DNA of 64,000 bases from Marinicella sp. (GTDB lineage Bacteria > Pseudomonadota > Gammaproteobacteria > Xanthomonadales > Marinicellaceae), in assembly GCA_028284365.1 (NCBI GenBank), contig JANQRW010000027.1, forward strand, positions 1 through 64,000, written 5' to 3'. Position 1 is the stretch's first letter. Every line of letters begins with the position of its first letter. The notes under the pieces are model-generated. The model did no database searches and had not been told where the DNA came from. It was given only the letters and a program-made list of their open reading frames with translations. Positions 35,708 to 45,215 of the stretch are shown here, in pieces. The position numbers and the translations under genes were made by a program.

Positions 35708-37829
35708 AAACGAACAGTTTGGCAGACAATTTCTCCCTAAAATCAGACGCTTGATGTAGATCCATTATTTCAAGAAAAGGCTTTTCTTTGTCGGTTGGTC
35801 GTGACCAGATGGATTTACTGATGGTACTGAGCATGGCATATTTGTTGCGCGTATTAACTTTCAACCACTTCAAGGCATTGATGATTACTTTTTCATCCTC
35901 TGTGAAATCTTCACCAAAAGGAAAAGCGGGAAAATAACCTTGGTCTTGTGCTTTGGCCAGTTGGCTTTTGATTTTTTCAGGTGTGTTGTGTTTATACAAT
36001 TCAGGAACTTGCCAATCGGCATTCAATTTATTGTGAGCCACCGCTTGTGCACGCAAACCTTCTTGAAAACGACTGTCAGCAATACAAATCATACGTTTAA
36101 TACAAGTTTCATCAGATTGACCACGCAAATCTGCAATACCATATTCAGTGATTACAATATCTCGCAGGTGTCGTGGAATGGTACAATAACTGTATTTCCA
36201 AACGATGTTAGATTCAACCGTGTGCTTTCCGGCATGAACACTGCGCAACATCAAAATCGAACGGCTGTCTGCCAAAGCATGTGCCATCGCCACAAAGTTA
36301 TACTGTCCGCCGACACCACTGACCACTTGGTGATTATCCAAAGTATCCGATGCCGCTGCGCCCAACACATCGACTTTCATACAAGTGTTCACAAATCGGG
36401 CTTTAACCCGCTGCACTCGATCAAGGGCTTCGCCACCATACAATTCATTGATCTGGCTGACCGGTGTCATCTGAAACAATTGTTGCTGTTCCTGATTCAA
36501 ACCTTTAAGCCATTGGTAAAAACGTTTGGAGCCCATAAAAAATGCAGCGTGTAAGACTGAACCATGCTGTAACTTGTCACCTAAACAAAACTGTTCAAAA
36601 TCTGTAATCAAGGACTCACCATGCAAGTCAGCTGGAATTTGTTCTCCATGTTCGTTGATGATAATGCCTTGATTGAAACTCAAACCAGATTTAAAAATAC
36701 CTAAGTTTTGTAGCCTATTAAATTGTCGCAGTGTGATTCTGGTATCAATGATACCCTCATCAAGCAACAACCTAATCAAACCAGAATGAATCTTTTCATC
36801 CAGCTTTCTTTGATTAACCAGTTTTTGAATTTCAGCATCCGGGTAAACCTTGCGCGTTAAAATACCAGAATCATACAAGTGTGCAAAACCCTCAACAAAC
36901 ATTTCACTGGCAGCAAATAACCCATCTTCAAATGTATCCAAATCGCCTACTTGCTCGATGACATCATTAAACGTGTTTTTTATTTTGGTGTGCTCAAGCA
37001 ATTCCTGGTATATACTGTTGTTTTGTTGTCTTAATTGCGTACAGTAAACCAAGGCATCAGCCAAAGAACCAATCCCAATTTGCAGCGTCCCACCATCTTT
37101 AATTAAGGTACTTACCAATAGACCTATACTGTAATCTGTAACGTTTATGGGTTGAGCCGGGGTAGCAAAAGGCTGAAAATAATGCCTCTTATCATCCACC
37201 AAAGAATCGAAAAAACCTACTTCTACTTCAGCTTGACCAGCCATGAAAGGCAACGCCTCATTGACCATGCCTATCACCAAAGGTTTGGGGTATCCTTTCT
37301 CGGCAGCGATACGAATGATATCTAAAGTTAAATCTGGATTACAACTCAAGCTGTATCGATCACCATCCGAGCTTCTATCAACTGCCACCATCTGTAAAAT
37401 CACATTGATTTTCTGATCTACCATATCACGCGCCACATGGGTGTAATTGCTGCTGACGTAATTTTGTTGTGCAGTTTTAGAATGCAGCATTTTACCTGAC
37501 TGCATATAAAACTCACGTATCGATACATTATTAGGCAACCGGTTTTTCTTAACATCCTGAATGTATTGGAGCTCGGGATAATCACCAAAAAAGCGCCGAG
37601 TGAATGACTTCAGAAAACGTCGTTCTAATAATGAATTTCCGTGTGGGATTTCCAGTGATAAAGCAGTGAAAATTTCGAGGTTAAGAGATTTATCTTCTAC
37701 AACACACTGATAAAGTGCATTGACCAATGGGTTAGGTTTACCAATTCCCAATGGCGTGCCCACTATCCAATGGTTACCCAGTTTTTCTTTGAGCAGCCCA
37801 ATGGCTGAATTAAAATCTGCACTTTTCAT
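35682..37829 (-). CDS. Acetyl-CoA hydrolase/transferase family protein
   Basis: The 715-residue protein belongs to the acetyl-CoA hydrolase/4-hydroxybutyrate CoA-transferase superfamily. The C-terminal half holds the diagnostic GVGGQYNFVAMAHALADSRS (about 497-516) and DIVITEYGIADLRG (about 556-569); the CoA-transferase active-site glutamate is expected in the VESNIVWKYS region or nearby. The protein is longer than the usual 430-500 residues, the additional length coming from an extended N-terminal half with IGIGSLADALVYC. It probably moves CoA between short-chain acids. The start ATG at 37829 is the only candidate. Confidence 0.82.
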   Translation of the reverse strand: MKSADFNSAIGLLKEKLGNHWIVGTPLGIGKPNPLVNALYQCVVEDKSLNLEIFTALSLEIPHGNSLLERRFLKSFTRRFFGDYPELQYIQDVKKNRLPNNVSIREFYMQSGKMLHSKTAQQNYVSSNYTHVARDMVDQKINVILQMVAVDRSSDGDRYSLSCNPDLTLDIIRIAAEKGYPKPLVIGMVNEALPFMAGQAEVEVGFFDSLVDDKRHYFQPFATPAQPINVTDYSIGLLVSTLIKDGGTLQIGIGSLADALVYCTQLRQQNNSIYQELLEHTKIKNTFNDVIEQVGDLDTFEDGLFAASEMFVEGFAHLYDSGILTRKVYPDAEIQKLVNQRKLDEKIHSGLIRLLLDEGIIDTRITLRQFNRLQNLGIFKSGLSFNQGIIINEHGEQIPADLHGESLITDFEQFCLGDKLQHGSVLHAAFFMGSKRFYQWLKGLNQEQQQLFQMTPVSQINELYGGEALDRVQRVKARFVNTCMKVDVLGAAASDTLDNHQVVSGVGGQYNFVAMAHALADSRSILMLRSVHAGKHTVESNIVWKYSYCTIPRHLRDIVITEYGIADLRGQSDETCIKRMICIADSRFQEGLRAQAVAHNKLNADWQVPELYKHNTPEKIKSQLAKAQDQGYFPAFPFGEDFTEDEKVIINALKWLKVNTRNKYAMLSTISKSIWSRPTDKEKPFLEIMDLHQASDFREKLSAKLFVYALKHTRV

Positions 37830-37867
37830 TGCTTAATGTCTATCAAAATTCTTTGATTATTGTAACG

Positions 37868-37895
37868 AAAAAGCGCCCACAATGAGGCGCTTTTT
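37868..37895 (-). terminator. Terminator after the outer-membrane barrel gene
   Basis: AAAAAGCGCC and GGCGCTTTTT form a perfect ten-pair stem around CACAATGA. It lies 23 bases past the stop of the gene at 37918 in the minus direction and before the acetyl-CoA hydrolase-like gene. Confidence 0.9.
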
Positions 37896-37917
37896 GAAGA
37901 ATGGTTCCAGTGTGTAT

Positions 37918-38658
37918 TCAGAAATCCAAGTGAACACCTAAATAAAAACCATCAGCTTTGAGGTCACTGCGGAAGTTATTACCAGCCTCTAAGTCAACAT
38001 CTAAAACTCGATAGCCAACACTGGCACCAAGCCCTGGCTTGGTGGTGTATTTTAAAGCCAAATCCAAGTCTGTAACATCATTGTCATTCAGGCTCAAAGC
38101 CTCCAGTGTGGCCGCAGCCGACAATCCTGTGAATGGTAAATCGAATTGTGCCTTGGCATAGGCCAAAGCGACCCAGTCATCAAACTCAATGCGTTGACTG
38201 GTCTGTGCATCAAGCATGAGACGATTGTTACCATTAAAATATTTTCCACTGATTCCAACATCCAAATTGACCCAGTTATCCAAAACTTCATAATAAAGGA
38301 TCAAATCTGTATGGGACAAATCAATTGTCGCATTGAGCAAGTTGGATTGACCCGGTGCAAATCCAACATCATTAACTCGCACCAGACCCACAGCATCCAA
38401 GTTATTTTGTTGGAGTTTGATATTAGGTAAAAAAGGGACGGGGTGTTCCAAAGCTGCAAAAAAAGTCAAATTGTTGTCATCTTCTAAATCAACCCTGGCA
38501 TTACCCGATCCAACCAATGCACTTTCAATATCACCGCTTATCGAATAATCCCAATAATTAACTCCTGCTTCAAACCCAATCACATCAGCTTTGACAACAG
38601 AAAGGGCACTAAAAATCAAAAAACATGACAAACTTGTTTTCTTTAAATGTCTCATCAT
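37918..38658 (-). CDS. Outer-membrane beta-barrel protein (TIGR04219-like)
   Basis: The product of about 246 residues has a signal peptide (MRHLKKTSLSCFLIFSALSVVKA) followed by amphipathic strands: GFEAGVNYWDYSISGDIES, NNLTFFAALEHPVPFLPNIKL, HTDLILYYEVLDNWVNLDVG, and a terminal strand ending GFYLGVHLDF with the C-terminal Phe typical of BAM-inserted barrels. The pattern resembles the TIGR04219 outer-membrane family. The start could be any of three clustered ATGs (38670, 38658, 38655). Function unknown. Confidence 0.8.
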   Translation of the reverse strand: MMRHLKKTSLSCFLIFSALSVVKADVIGFEAGVNYWDYSISGDIESALVGSGNARVDLEDDNNLTFFAALEHPVPFLPNIKLQQNNLDAVGLVRVNDVGFAPGQSNLLNATIDLSHTDLILYYEVLDNWVNLDVGISGKYFNGNNRLMLDAQTSQRIEFDDWVALAYAKAQFDLPFTGLSAAATLEALSLNDNDVTDLDLALKYTTKPGLGASVGYRVLDVDLEAGNNFRSDLKADGFYLGVHLDF

Positions 38659-38741
38659 TACTGGTCTCAATTAAAAAATTTGTATGTGGTATTTTACTGC
38701 TTAATCAGACGGATTGAACCAAATTAATGATCGACCATAAG

Positions 38742-38771
38742 AAAGACCAGTGAATTTGCACTGGTCTTTTT
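38742..38771 (-). terminator. Terminator after the glycine-rich gene
   Basis: AAAGACCAGTG and CACTGGTCTTT pair over 11 bases around AATTTG. T residues follow on both strands, so it may act both ways. It lies 24 bases from the stop at 38795. Confidence 0.8.
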
Positions 38772-38794
38772 AATCTGTTTCATTGTATTGAAAG

Positions 38795-39079
38795 CTATTT
38801 ACCCATCATTTTTTTAATCATACCAACAATACCAAGCAGCACGCCACCGCCAGCACCACCAGCAGCAACACTTGTAAGTATACCTGCTAAATCCATACTG
38901 CCACCACTTGCGCCCATATCCAACATGCCTAACAATTGTCCACCCAGGCCACCGCCTAAAATTCCTACCACGGAATTCCACAACGTGCCGAGAGAAAAGT
39001 TTTTCAAAATGCCACCAGCCAAATTACCGCCAACAGCGCCACTGACCAATTGAATGATCATTGGTAATAATGTTTCCAT
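38795..39079 (-). CDS. Small glycine-rich membrane-like protein
   Basis: The 94-residue product is rich in Gly, Leu and Met with two or three hydrophobic, glycine-zipper-like stretches (SGAVGGNLAGGIL, SVVGILGGGLGGQLLGML, TSVAAGGAGGGVLLGIVGMI) and a basic end (KKMMGK). I have seen similar short proteins in other proteobacteria but know no function. A GAGGA ribosome binding site precedes the ATG. It could be a small channel-like or aggregating membrane peptide, but nothing is established. Confidence 0.75.
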   Translation of the reverse strand: METLLPMIIQLVSGAVGGNLAGGILKNFSLGTLWNSVVGILGGGLGGQLLGMLDMGASGGSMDLAGILTSVAAGGAGGGVLLGIVGMIKKMMGK

Positions 39080-39500
39080 AAATCCTCCTCTTTATCTTGA
39101 ATTGAATAATCAGATCCAGCCATACTTAAAATTTCAGTAACAACCACAACCAATAACCTGGCATGTTTTGAGCATGAATCTTACAATGATTTTAATTCAT
39201 GAGATTTAATTAAGCAAATTAAAGGATTGAGTTTTTTGGATCACAATTCACACCAAGGAATTTACTATCACCAATAAGTTGAGTAAAATACCTCAAACTG
39301 TTTTCACAGCAATGCTGTTGTCCAAACAAAAAACAACTGATTAAGTTAATGACAGCTTTGCAGAAAAAATTTCTTCAATGCATATACAGGCTCAATTGAT
39401 TGATTTCGTTGAATCAATACATGAGAGACTGGATTATCCTCGTCATCAGGTGATGGCAGGGATTTAATAATAAAATTTATAATAAAAATTCGGAGTATTG
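39080..39500. other. Intergenic region before the Mrp-like operon
   Basis: About 420 bases lie between the divergent glycine-rich gene and mnhE. It is AT-rich; TATAAT at 39478-39483 lies 18 bases before the mnhE start but without a matching -35. No RNA gene, repeat or terminator was recognised. Confidence 0.4.
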
Positions 39501-39977
39501 ATGCGAGACACAATCAGTTTATCCATAACACTGGCCCTGTTTTGGTTGGCCAACTCTGGTCACTACAACGGCTTGTTACTTTTTCTGGGTGCACTTTCCG
39601 TGCTGTTTGTGGTCTACATTGCTTATCGCATGGATGTGATTGACCATGAATCACAACCACTGCTGCACCTAACTGCTAAACTTCCTGCTTATTGTGCTTG
39701 GTTGATTAAAGAGATCATACTTTCCAATATAAAAGTTGTGAAACACGTTTGGCTGGGCAAACAAAGCATTAAACCTGCTTTGAAAACCATAAAAAGCAAT
39801 CAGGTCACTGATATGGGTAAAGTGATTTTTGCCAACTCCATCACCCTCACGCCAGGTACAGTTGCCATTGATTTGAAAGGAGATGATGTGTTGGTTCATG
39901 CGCTGATGGAAGAGGACATTGCAGCTTTGGACAGTGGCGAAATGGATCGCCGCATATGTCATCTGGAGAAGCCATGA
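39501..39977 (+). CDS. mnhE: Mrp/Mnh antiporter subunit E
   Basis: This 158-residue membrane subunit of the multisubunit Na+/H+ antiporter has two N-terminal hydrophobic segments (about 5-45), LTAKLPAYCAWLIKEIILSNIKVVKHVW and the family sequence TLTPGTVAIDLKGDDVLVHAL. The ATG at 39501 follows GGAG by five bases; the TTG just before it is not needed. It is the first gene of a nine-gene operon and overlaps mnhF by ATGA. Confidence 0.9.
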   Translation: MRDTISLSITLALFWLANSGHYNGLLLFLGALSVLFVVYIAYRMDVIDHESQPLLHLTAKLPAYCAWLIKEIILSNIKVVKHVWLGKQSIKPALKTIKSNQVTDMGKVIFANSITLTPGTVAIDLKGDDVLVHALMEEDIAALDSGEMDRRICHLEKP

Positions 39978-40258
39978 TTATTGCTGCCATCATCGCCATA
40001 TTTGTCGTTATGGTGTTATCAATCGTCCGGGCAATTGCCGGGCCCAGTCTGTATGACCGAATTCTTGCAGTTAACATGTTTGGCACCAAAACCGTGTTAA
40101 TGATTGCTTTGTTGGGTTTTGCTATGGGTCGTCCTGATTTTCTGGACATCGCTTTGGTATACGCCCTGATTAATTTCATCAGTGTCATTGGTGTTTTACG
40201 ATTCTCCAAATCTTATGGGTTCCAACAGCCCGACCAACAACCTGAGGAGCACCAATAA
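39974..40258 (+). CDS. mnhF: Mrp/Mnh antiporter subunit F
   Basis: The 94-residue subunit has three hydrophobic segments and the family core VRAIAGPSLYDRILAVNMFG (about 18-37), followed by DFLDIALVYALINFISVIGVLRF in two parts. The start ATG at 39974 is preferred because GGAGAAG lies just upstream and it gives the usual ATGA overlap with mnhE; an upstream ATG at 39956 is within mnhE. It ends by a one-base TAATG overlap with mnhG. Confidence 0.9.
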   Translation: MIIAAIIAIFVVMVLSIVRAIAGPSLYDRILAVNMFGTKTVLMIALLGFAMGRPDFLDIALVYALINFISVIGVLRFSKSYGFQQPDQQPEEHQ

Positions 40259-40587
40259 TGGATTTATTCATGAACATAGCCAGTGGTATTTGTCTGCTGG
40301 TAGGCAGTTTCTTAATTTTAACAGGTGGTATTGGTTTGTTGCGCTTTCCAGATTTCTATACCCGCATGCACGCAGCAGGGATCACTGATACACTGGCAAC
40401 CAGTTTAGTTCTCACTGGGTTGATTTTACAAAACCCGGATGCCCTGGTTATTTTAAAATTAGTCATGATTCTGCTGTTAACCCTGCTCATCAGCCCCACT
40501 GCCAGTCATGCATTGGCAAAAGCAGCCATTAGAAGCGGTCTTGAACCTATGGTTAAAGAACAAAAAGACAATCAGGAGTCCAAATAA
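40258..40587 (+). CDS. mnhG: Mrp/Mnh antiporter subunit G
   Basis: The 109-residue subunit has three hydrophobic segments. The family sequence LLVGSFLILTGGIGLLRFPD (about 13-32), FYTRMHAAGITDTLATSLV and a third helix LVMILLLTLLISPTASHAL are complete. It is coupled to its neighbours on both sides by TAATG overlaps. Confidence 0.92.
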   Translation: MDLFMNIASGICLLVGSFLILTGGIGLLRFPDFYTRMHAAGITDTLATSLVLTGLILQNPDALVILKLVMILLLTLLISPTASHALAKAAIRSGLEPMVKEQKDNQESK

Positions 40588-41597
40588 TGGAAGCAATTGT
40601 TGATGTTGTGTTGTTATCTTTCCTGGTGGCAGTGGTTATTGCGATTGTCTGGATGAAAGATTTATTTGCGGTGGCTATGTTGGCCGGTATTTATGGTTTG
40701 CTGACAGCAAGTTTCTTCGTCGCTATGGATGCAGTGGATGTGGCCTTCACTGAAGCATCTGTTGGTGCTGGTATTTCAACCTTACTGATGTTGGTTGTGA
40801 TAGCTAAAACAGGGCGTTTTGAGCGACCTACCCGCCACAAACCCTTATTGGCTTTGTTGGTGGTTGTTGTAACTGGTAGCCTGTTGATTTATGGTACTTT
40901 TGATATGCCATATTTTGGATCAGCTGAAGCCCCGGCACAATCACACGTCACACCCAGGTATATTGATGACTCTTTTGAAGAAGTGGGAATTCCTAATATC
41001 GTGACCTCGGTATTGGCCAGCTACAGGGCATTTGATACTTTTGGTGAAGTTGTGGTTATATTCACGGCTGGTATAGGTATTCTGGGCCTCCTTTCGGGAG
41101 TTGCAAGGCGTGAAGAAGAAGTCGATATCGATGCCATCAATGAAACCATGCACGAAGACCATATGGTGTTACGGATCGTAGCCAAAATACTGATCCCTTT
41201 TATTCTGGTTTTTGCCCTGTATGTACAGTTCCATGGTGATTACGGTCCTGGAGGTGGTTTTCAGGCCGGTGTTATTTTTGCTGCAGCTATTATCTTATAC
41301 TCCATGTTATTTGGGTTGGATACAGCACGCCAGGTCATCAATCAAGCCTGGGTAAGAATGATTGCCGCAATCGGAGTGCTGCTATATGGCAGCGTGGGCA
41401 TGGTCTCATTCCTGAACGGCGGTAATTTCCTCGACTACAATGTTTTGATGGAGGATCCGATTGCCGGTCAGCACCTGGGTATCATTTTGATTGAATTTGG
41501 TGTTGGTTTAACCGTAACTGCAGTAATGATCATCATCTTCTTCAATTTCGCGGGGCGTCAAGTGACCCCAAAAGCTGACAACAATAAAGGAGTTTAA
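40587..41597 (+). CDS. Fused MrpA C-terminal (DUF4040/MbhE-like) plus MnhB subunit
   Basis: The 336-residue protein joins two parts. Residues about 1-75 are the MbhD/DUF4040 module (DLFAVAMLAGIYGLLTASFF), normally the C-terminal end of MrpA; a linker with a further helix pair (about 83-170) resembles MbhE. Residues about 190-325 are MnhB, with ILIPFILVFALYVQFHGDYG and GPGGGFQAGVIFAAAIILYS. The MrpA ND5-like part is therefore separated from its C-terminal domain and must be supplied by one of the three downstream ND5-like subunits. This resembles the split arrangement of Mbh/Mrp complexes in archaea and some bacteria. Confidence 0.85.
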   Translation: MEAIVDVVLLSFLVAVVIAIVWMKDLFAVAMLAGIYGLLTASFFVAMDAVDVAFTEASVGAGISTLLMLVVIAKTGRFERPTRHKPLLALLVVVVTGSLLIYGTFDMPYFGSAEAPAQSHVTPRYIDDSFEEVGIPNIVTSVLASYRAFDTFGEVVVIFTAGIGILGLLSGVARREEEVDIDAINETMHEDHMVLRIVAKILIPFILVFALYVQFHGDYGPGGGFQAGVIFAAAIILYSMLFGLDTARQVINQAWVRMIAAIGVLLYGSVGMVSFLNGGNFLDYNVLMEDPIAGQHLGIILIEFGVGLTVTAVMIIIFFNFAGRQVTPKADNNKGV

Positions 41598-41598
41598 T

Positions 41599-41949
41599 GT
41601 GTTATTTGGTCTTTACAACTACTGGATTGTAGTGGCATTAATGATGTTAGGTTTTTACATCATCATCGCTCACAGCAATTTAATCAAAAAACTGGTGGGT
41701 TTAAGTATCTTCCAAACTTCAGTATTTATTTTTTACATCAGTGTCGCCAAAATTGAAGGTGGCAGTGCCCCTATTTTAGAAGCAGACACGACTTTATATT
41801 CAAATCCATTGCCACACGTACTCATTTTGACAGCCATTGTAGTTGGTATTGCCACCACTGCTTTAGGACTTGCCTTAACTATGCGTATCAACGAAGCGTA
41901 TGGCAGCATCGAAGAAGAAACCATCCAACAACAAGATAAGCAATTGTGA
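41599..41949 (+). CDS. mnhC: Mrp/Mnh antiporter subunit C (NuoK-like)
   Basis: The 116-residue protein has three transmembrane helices of the NuoK type (FGLYNYWIVVALMMLGFYII; GLSIFQTSVFIFYISVA; LTAIVVGIATTALGLALTMR) with the conserved acidic residue after the last helix (INEAYG). The start is GTG at 41599. It overlaps mnhD by GTGA. Confidence 0.9.
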   Translation: MLFGLYNYWIVVALMMLGFYIIIAHSNLIKKLVGLSIFQTSVFIFYISVAKIEGGSAPILEADTTLYSNPLPHVLILTAIVVGIATTALGLALTMRINEAYGSIEEETIQQQDKQL

Positions 41950-43427
41950 CCATACATTTACCGATTCTACAAGTAATTGTGCCACTTATAGCGGCACCTT
42001 TGTGCATGTTCCTGAAACGGCAGCCCAAACTGGTGTGGCTGTTTTCTTTACTTGCGACCACAATAACCTTTGTCATCAGTGTCTTGTTGCTTCAGCAAGT
42101 ACTCTCATCCGGCACCATCATATATGAATTAGGGGGTTGGAGCCCACCTTGGGGAATAGAGTATCGCATTGATCAACTCAACGCTTATTTACTGTTGATC
42201 ATATCTACCATCAGTACCATCGTTTTAGTGGCCGCACATACCAGCATCCAAAAAGAATTAGATACACACCGTCAAGCCTATTTTTATATGCTTTATTTGT
42301 TATCTTTGGCTGGTATGCTTGGCATTGTTGCCACCGCAGATGCATTTAATGTGTTTGTGTTTTTAGAGATATCCTCACTCTCAGCTTATGCTTTGATTGC
42401 GTTGGGCAAAGACCGTCGAGCACTGTGGGCCTCTTACCAATATTTAATCATGGGCACAGTAGGTGCAACATTCATCCTGATTGGAATTGGCTTGATGTAC
42501 CAGATGACAGGAACCTTAAACATGAACGATTTGGCATCGCGCTTACCTGAGGTTGCACAAACACGGACTGTGTTTGTGGCTTTTGCTTTTACGGTTGTTG
42601 GCATTTGTTTGAAACTGGCACTGTTTCCATTGCACTTGTGGTTACCCAATGCCTACGCTTATGCGCCATCCGTAGTGACTGCATTTTTTGCCGCCACTGC
42701 GACTAAAGTTGCCGTCTATCTATTGATTCGTTTTACTTTCTCGGTTTTTGGACTGTCATTCTCATTCACCACACTGCCACTACAAACATTGTTTTTGTTG
42801 CTTGGTTTATTGGGTGTTTTCGTGGCTTCTATCGCGGCCATATACCAAAACAATGTCAAACACATATTTGCTTATTCCAGTGTGGCTCAAGTTGGGTACA
42901 TGATTGTTGGGCTCAGTGTCGGCACAACTTTGGGTTTATCTGCCACTATGATTCACCTGTTCAATCACGCCTTGATGAAAAGTGCGTTGTTTTTGGCAAT
43001 GGCTGCAGTCATGTACAGAATTGGCGGCATGCAATTGAGTCAGTTCAATGGTCTGGGTAAACAAATGCCATTGACCATGGCAGCAATCGTTGTGGGTGGA
43101 TTGAGTCTGGTCGGAGTACCCTTAACGGTAGGCTTCATCAGTAAGTGGTATTTGGTGCTGGCAGTGATTGAAAATGGCTGGTGGCATGTCGCATTACTGA
43201 TATTACTAGGTTCTTTACTGGCCATCGTTTATCTCTGGAAGATTGTAGAAGTTGCCTATTTCAGATCACCCGCGCACAACTCGGAACCAGTTAAAGAAGC
43301 ACCACTTTCTATCCTCATCCCGGTTTGGGTTTTGGTCTTTGCTAATTTATATTTTGGAATCGATACTCGCTTGAGTGTTGAAGTGGCTCAGACTGCCGCC
43401 CAAAGCTTATTTGGAATCACCCCATGA
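41946..43427 (+). CDS. mnhD: Mrp/Mnh antiporter subunit D (first ND2/4/5-type pump)
   Basis: The 493-residue polytopic subunit of the proton_antipo_M family has about 14 hydrophobic segments. It shows the key features of the channel: the acidic residue in FLEISSLSAYALIALGKD (about 139-156), lysines in LKLALFPLHLWLPNAYAYAP, and HIFAYSSVAQVGYMIVGLSV with the NHALMKSALFLAM helix. It starts with GTG overlapping mnhC and ends overlapping the next paralogue by ATGA. Confidence 0.9.
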   Translation: MTIHLPILQVIVPLIAAPLCMFLKRQPKLVWLFSLLATTITFVISVLLLQQVLSSGTIIYELGGWSPPWGIEYRIDQLNAYLLLIISTISTIVLVAAHTSIQKELDTHRQAYFYMLYLLSLAGMLGIVATADAFNVFVFLEISSLSAYALIALGKDRRALWASYQYLIMGTVGATFILIGIGLMYQMTGTLNMNDLASRLPEVAQTRTVFVAFAFTVVGICLKLALFPLHLWLPNAYAYAPSVVTAFFAATATKVAVYLLIRFTFSVFGLSFSFTTLPLQTLFLLLGLLGVFVASIAAIYQNNVKHIFAYSSVAQVGYMIVGLSVGTTLGLSATMIHLFNHALMKSALFLAMAAVMYRIGGMQLSQFNGLGKQMPLTMAAIVVGGLSLVGVPLTVGFISKWYLVLAVIENGWWHVALLILLGSLLAIVYLWKIVEVAYFRSPAHNSEPVKEAPLSILIPVWVLVFANLYFGIDTRLSVEVAQTAAQSLFGITP

Positions 43428-44914
43428 CATTTAGTTATCAGTCCATGTTACACCTGGCCATTGTGTTGCCATTGATGGCGATACCACTGATAGTGGCAGC
43501 CAGGAACAAACCCAATTTACGAGAAGCCTTCTCAATCATCACCAGCATACTGTTGCTTTTCCTGGTGATTATGCTTTATCAAGGTGTCATCGAAGGGAAA
43601 ACCATCAGTGCTCATTGGGTTGAATTAGTGCCAGGTTTGGGCATTAATTTTCTGATTGAACCTCTGGGGATGCTGTTTGCTCTGATTGCCAGTTTCTTGT
43701 GGCTCGTCACTACCGTATACGCCATTGGCTATATGCGAAATCACGGTGAGCAGAATCAAACCCGCTTTTACTGCTTCTTTGCCATTGCTATCAGTGGTGT
43801 TATGGGAGTGGCATTTGCTGCGGACTTATTCACTTTATTCATATTCTACGAAGTCTTAACCTTATCGACCTATCCGCTTGTGACCCATGCTGGTACCGAT
43901 AAAGCCAAAGCCGGTGGACGAGTCTATTTAGGTATTTTACTCAGTACTTCCATCGTATTCTTCTTATTTGCAATCATCAGTACCTGGTTTGTTGCTGGTA
44001 GTTTGGACTTCACAGTTGGCGGCGTATTTAGCGCGTCAGTTGACCCAGTGGTAGCGAGTTTGATTCTGATATTATTTGTTTTTGGCATTGGCAAGGCTGC
44101 CATCATGCCTTTTCACCGCTGGTTACCAGCAGCTATGGTGGCACCCACGCCGGTCAGTGCTTTGTTGCACGCAGTTGCGGTGGTTAAAGCCGGGGTATTT
44201 GCGATCATTAAGGTGTGTCTGTTGATTTTTGGCTTGGATCTGCTGGCAGTGTTACCCAGCACCCAAATACTGCTTTACCTTACTGGTTTCACCGTCATAA
44301 TGGCATCCTTGATTGCGATGCGACAAGATAACCTCAAAGCACGTCTGGCCTACTCCACTGTGAGCCAATTGGGTTACATAACAATGGGTGCTTTATTGGC
44401 AACCTCCGCGGGCGTCATTGGTAGTTCGATGCACATTGCAATGCATGCCTTTGGTAAAATTACCTTATTCTTTTGTGCCGGTGCGATTTTGGTGGCAGCA
44501 CATAAATCAAAAATAAGTGAAATGCATGGATTGGGATGGCAAATGCCAATAACCATGACTGCTTTCTTCATTGGTAGCCTAAGCATCATTGGGGTACCAC
44601 CAACTGGCGGCACTTGGAGTAAATGGTTTTTATTAATGGGCACATTAGATAGCGCCCAATGGTTTTTAATGGCAGCATTGATGATCAGTTCATTACTTAA
44701 CATTGCTTATTTATTACCCATACCATTCAGAGCCTTTGTACCACGCCATAAAATGCCACATGATGGTTTTCAAATTAAAGAAGCACCCTTACCATCGCTA
44801 CTGGCCTTATCGTTAACTGCACTGGCTTGCTTGATTTTGTTTGTTTACCCACAACCTTTATATGAATTGGTCACTTCAATACTACCAACCTCAGAGGCCG
44901 CTTATGGAAAATGA
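43424..44914 (+). CDS. Second ND2/4/5-type antiporter subunit
   Basis: The 496-residue paralogue of mnhD has the same core: YEVLTLSTYPLVTHAGTDKA (about 144-163), AAIMPFHRWLPAAMVAPTPV, LKARLAYSTVSQLGYITMGA and MHAFGKITLFFCAGAIL. The helix carrying the last sequence is closer to MrpA/NuoL than to mnhD, so this may provide the MrpA pump function. It overlaps both its neighbours. Confidence 0.88.
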   Translation: MTFSYQSMLHLAIVLPLMAIPLIVAARNKPNLREAFSIITSILLLFLVIMLYQGVIEGKTISAHWVELVPGLGINFLIEPLGMLFALIASFLWLVTTVYAIGYMRNHGEQNQTRFYCFFAIAISGVMGVAFAADLFTLFIFYEVLTLSTYPLVTHAGTDKAKAGGRVYLGILLSTSIVFFLFAIISTWFVAGSLDFTVGGVFSASVDPVVASLILILFVFGIGKAAIMPFHRWLPAAMVAPTPVSALLHAVAVVKAGVFAIIKVCLLIFGLDLLAVLPSTQILLYLTGFTVIMASLIAMRQDNLKARLAYSTVSQLGYITMGALLATSAGVIGSSMHIAMHAFGKITLFFCAGAILVAAHKSKISEMHGLGWQMPITMTAFFIGSLSIIGVPPTGGTWSKWFLLMGTLDSAQWFLMAALMISSLLNIAYLLPIPFRAFVPRHKMPHDGFQIKEAPLPSLLALSLTALACLILFVYPQPLYELVTSILPTSEAAYGK

Positions 44915-45215
44915 TAAAAAACACCTCTTTGATAACCCCAAAAACATCAAACGCCTTTTGACTGGTTTTTATATATGCTGCGTGCTTTTATTGTTGCTGG
45001 ATTTTGTCATTCATCGCCACACTTATCACAGCTGGGAAGAGCTTTGGGGGTTTTATCCACTGTATGGATTTGTTGGCTGTGTGGTACTGGTTTTTGTGGC
45101 CAGTTGGATGCGTACGTTTTTGATGCGACCAGAAGATTATTACGACAAAATTGAAAACCCTCAAACTGATGATAGTAAACAAGTAACAGCAGGTGATCAC
45201 AATGTGGATGCTTGA
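44904..45215 (+). CDS. Small two-helix membrane protein of the Mrp-like operon
   Basis: The 103-residue protein has two transmembrane segments (about 17-36 LLTGFYICCVLLLLLDFVIH and 52-72 LYGFVGCVVLVFVASWMRTF) and an acidic, soluble C-terminus. The ATG at 44904 lies 11 bases inside the previous gene; a longer frame from 44841 is not credible because it runs through that gene. It overlaps the next start. Similar small genes occur in Mrp-like operons with three ND5-type subunits, but no function is known to me. Confidence 0.8.
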   Translation: MENDKKHLFDNPKNIKRLLTGFYICCVLLLLLDFVIHRHTYHSWEELWGFYPLYGFVGCVVLVFVASWMRTFLMRPEDYYDKIENPQTDDSKQVTAGDHNVDA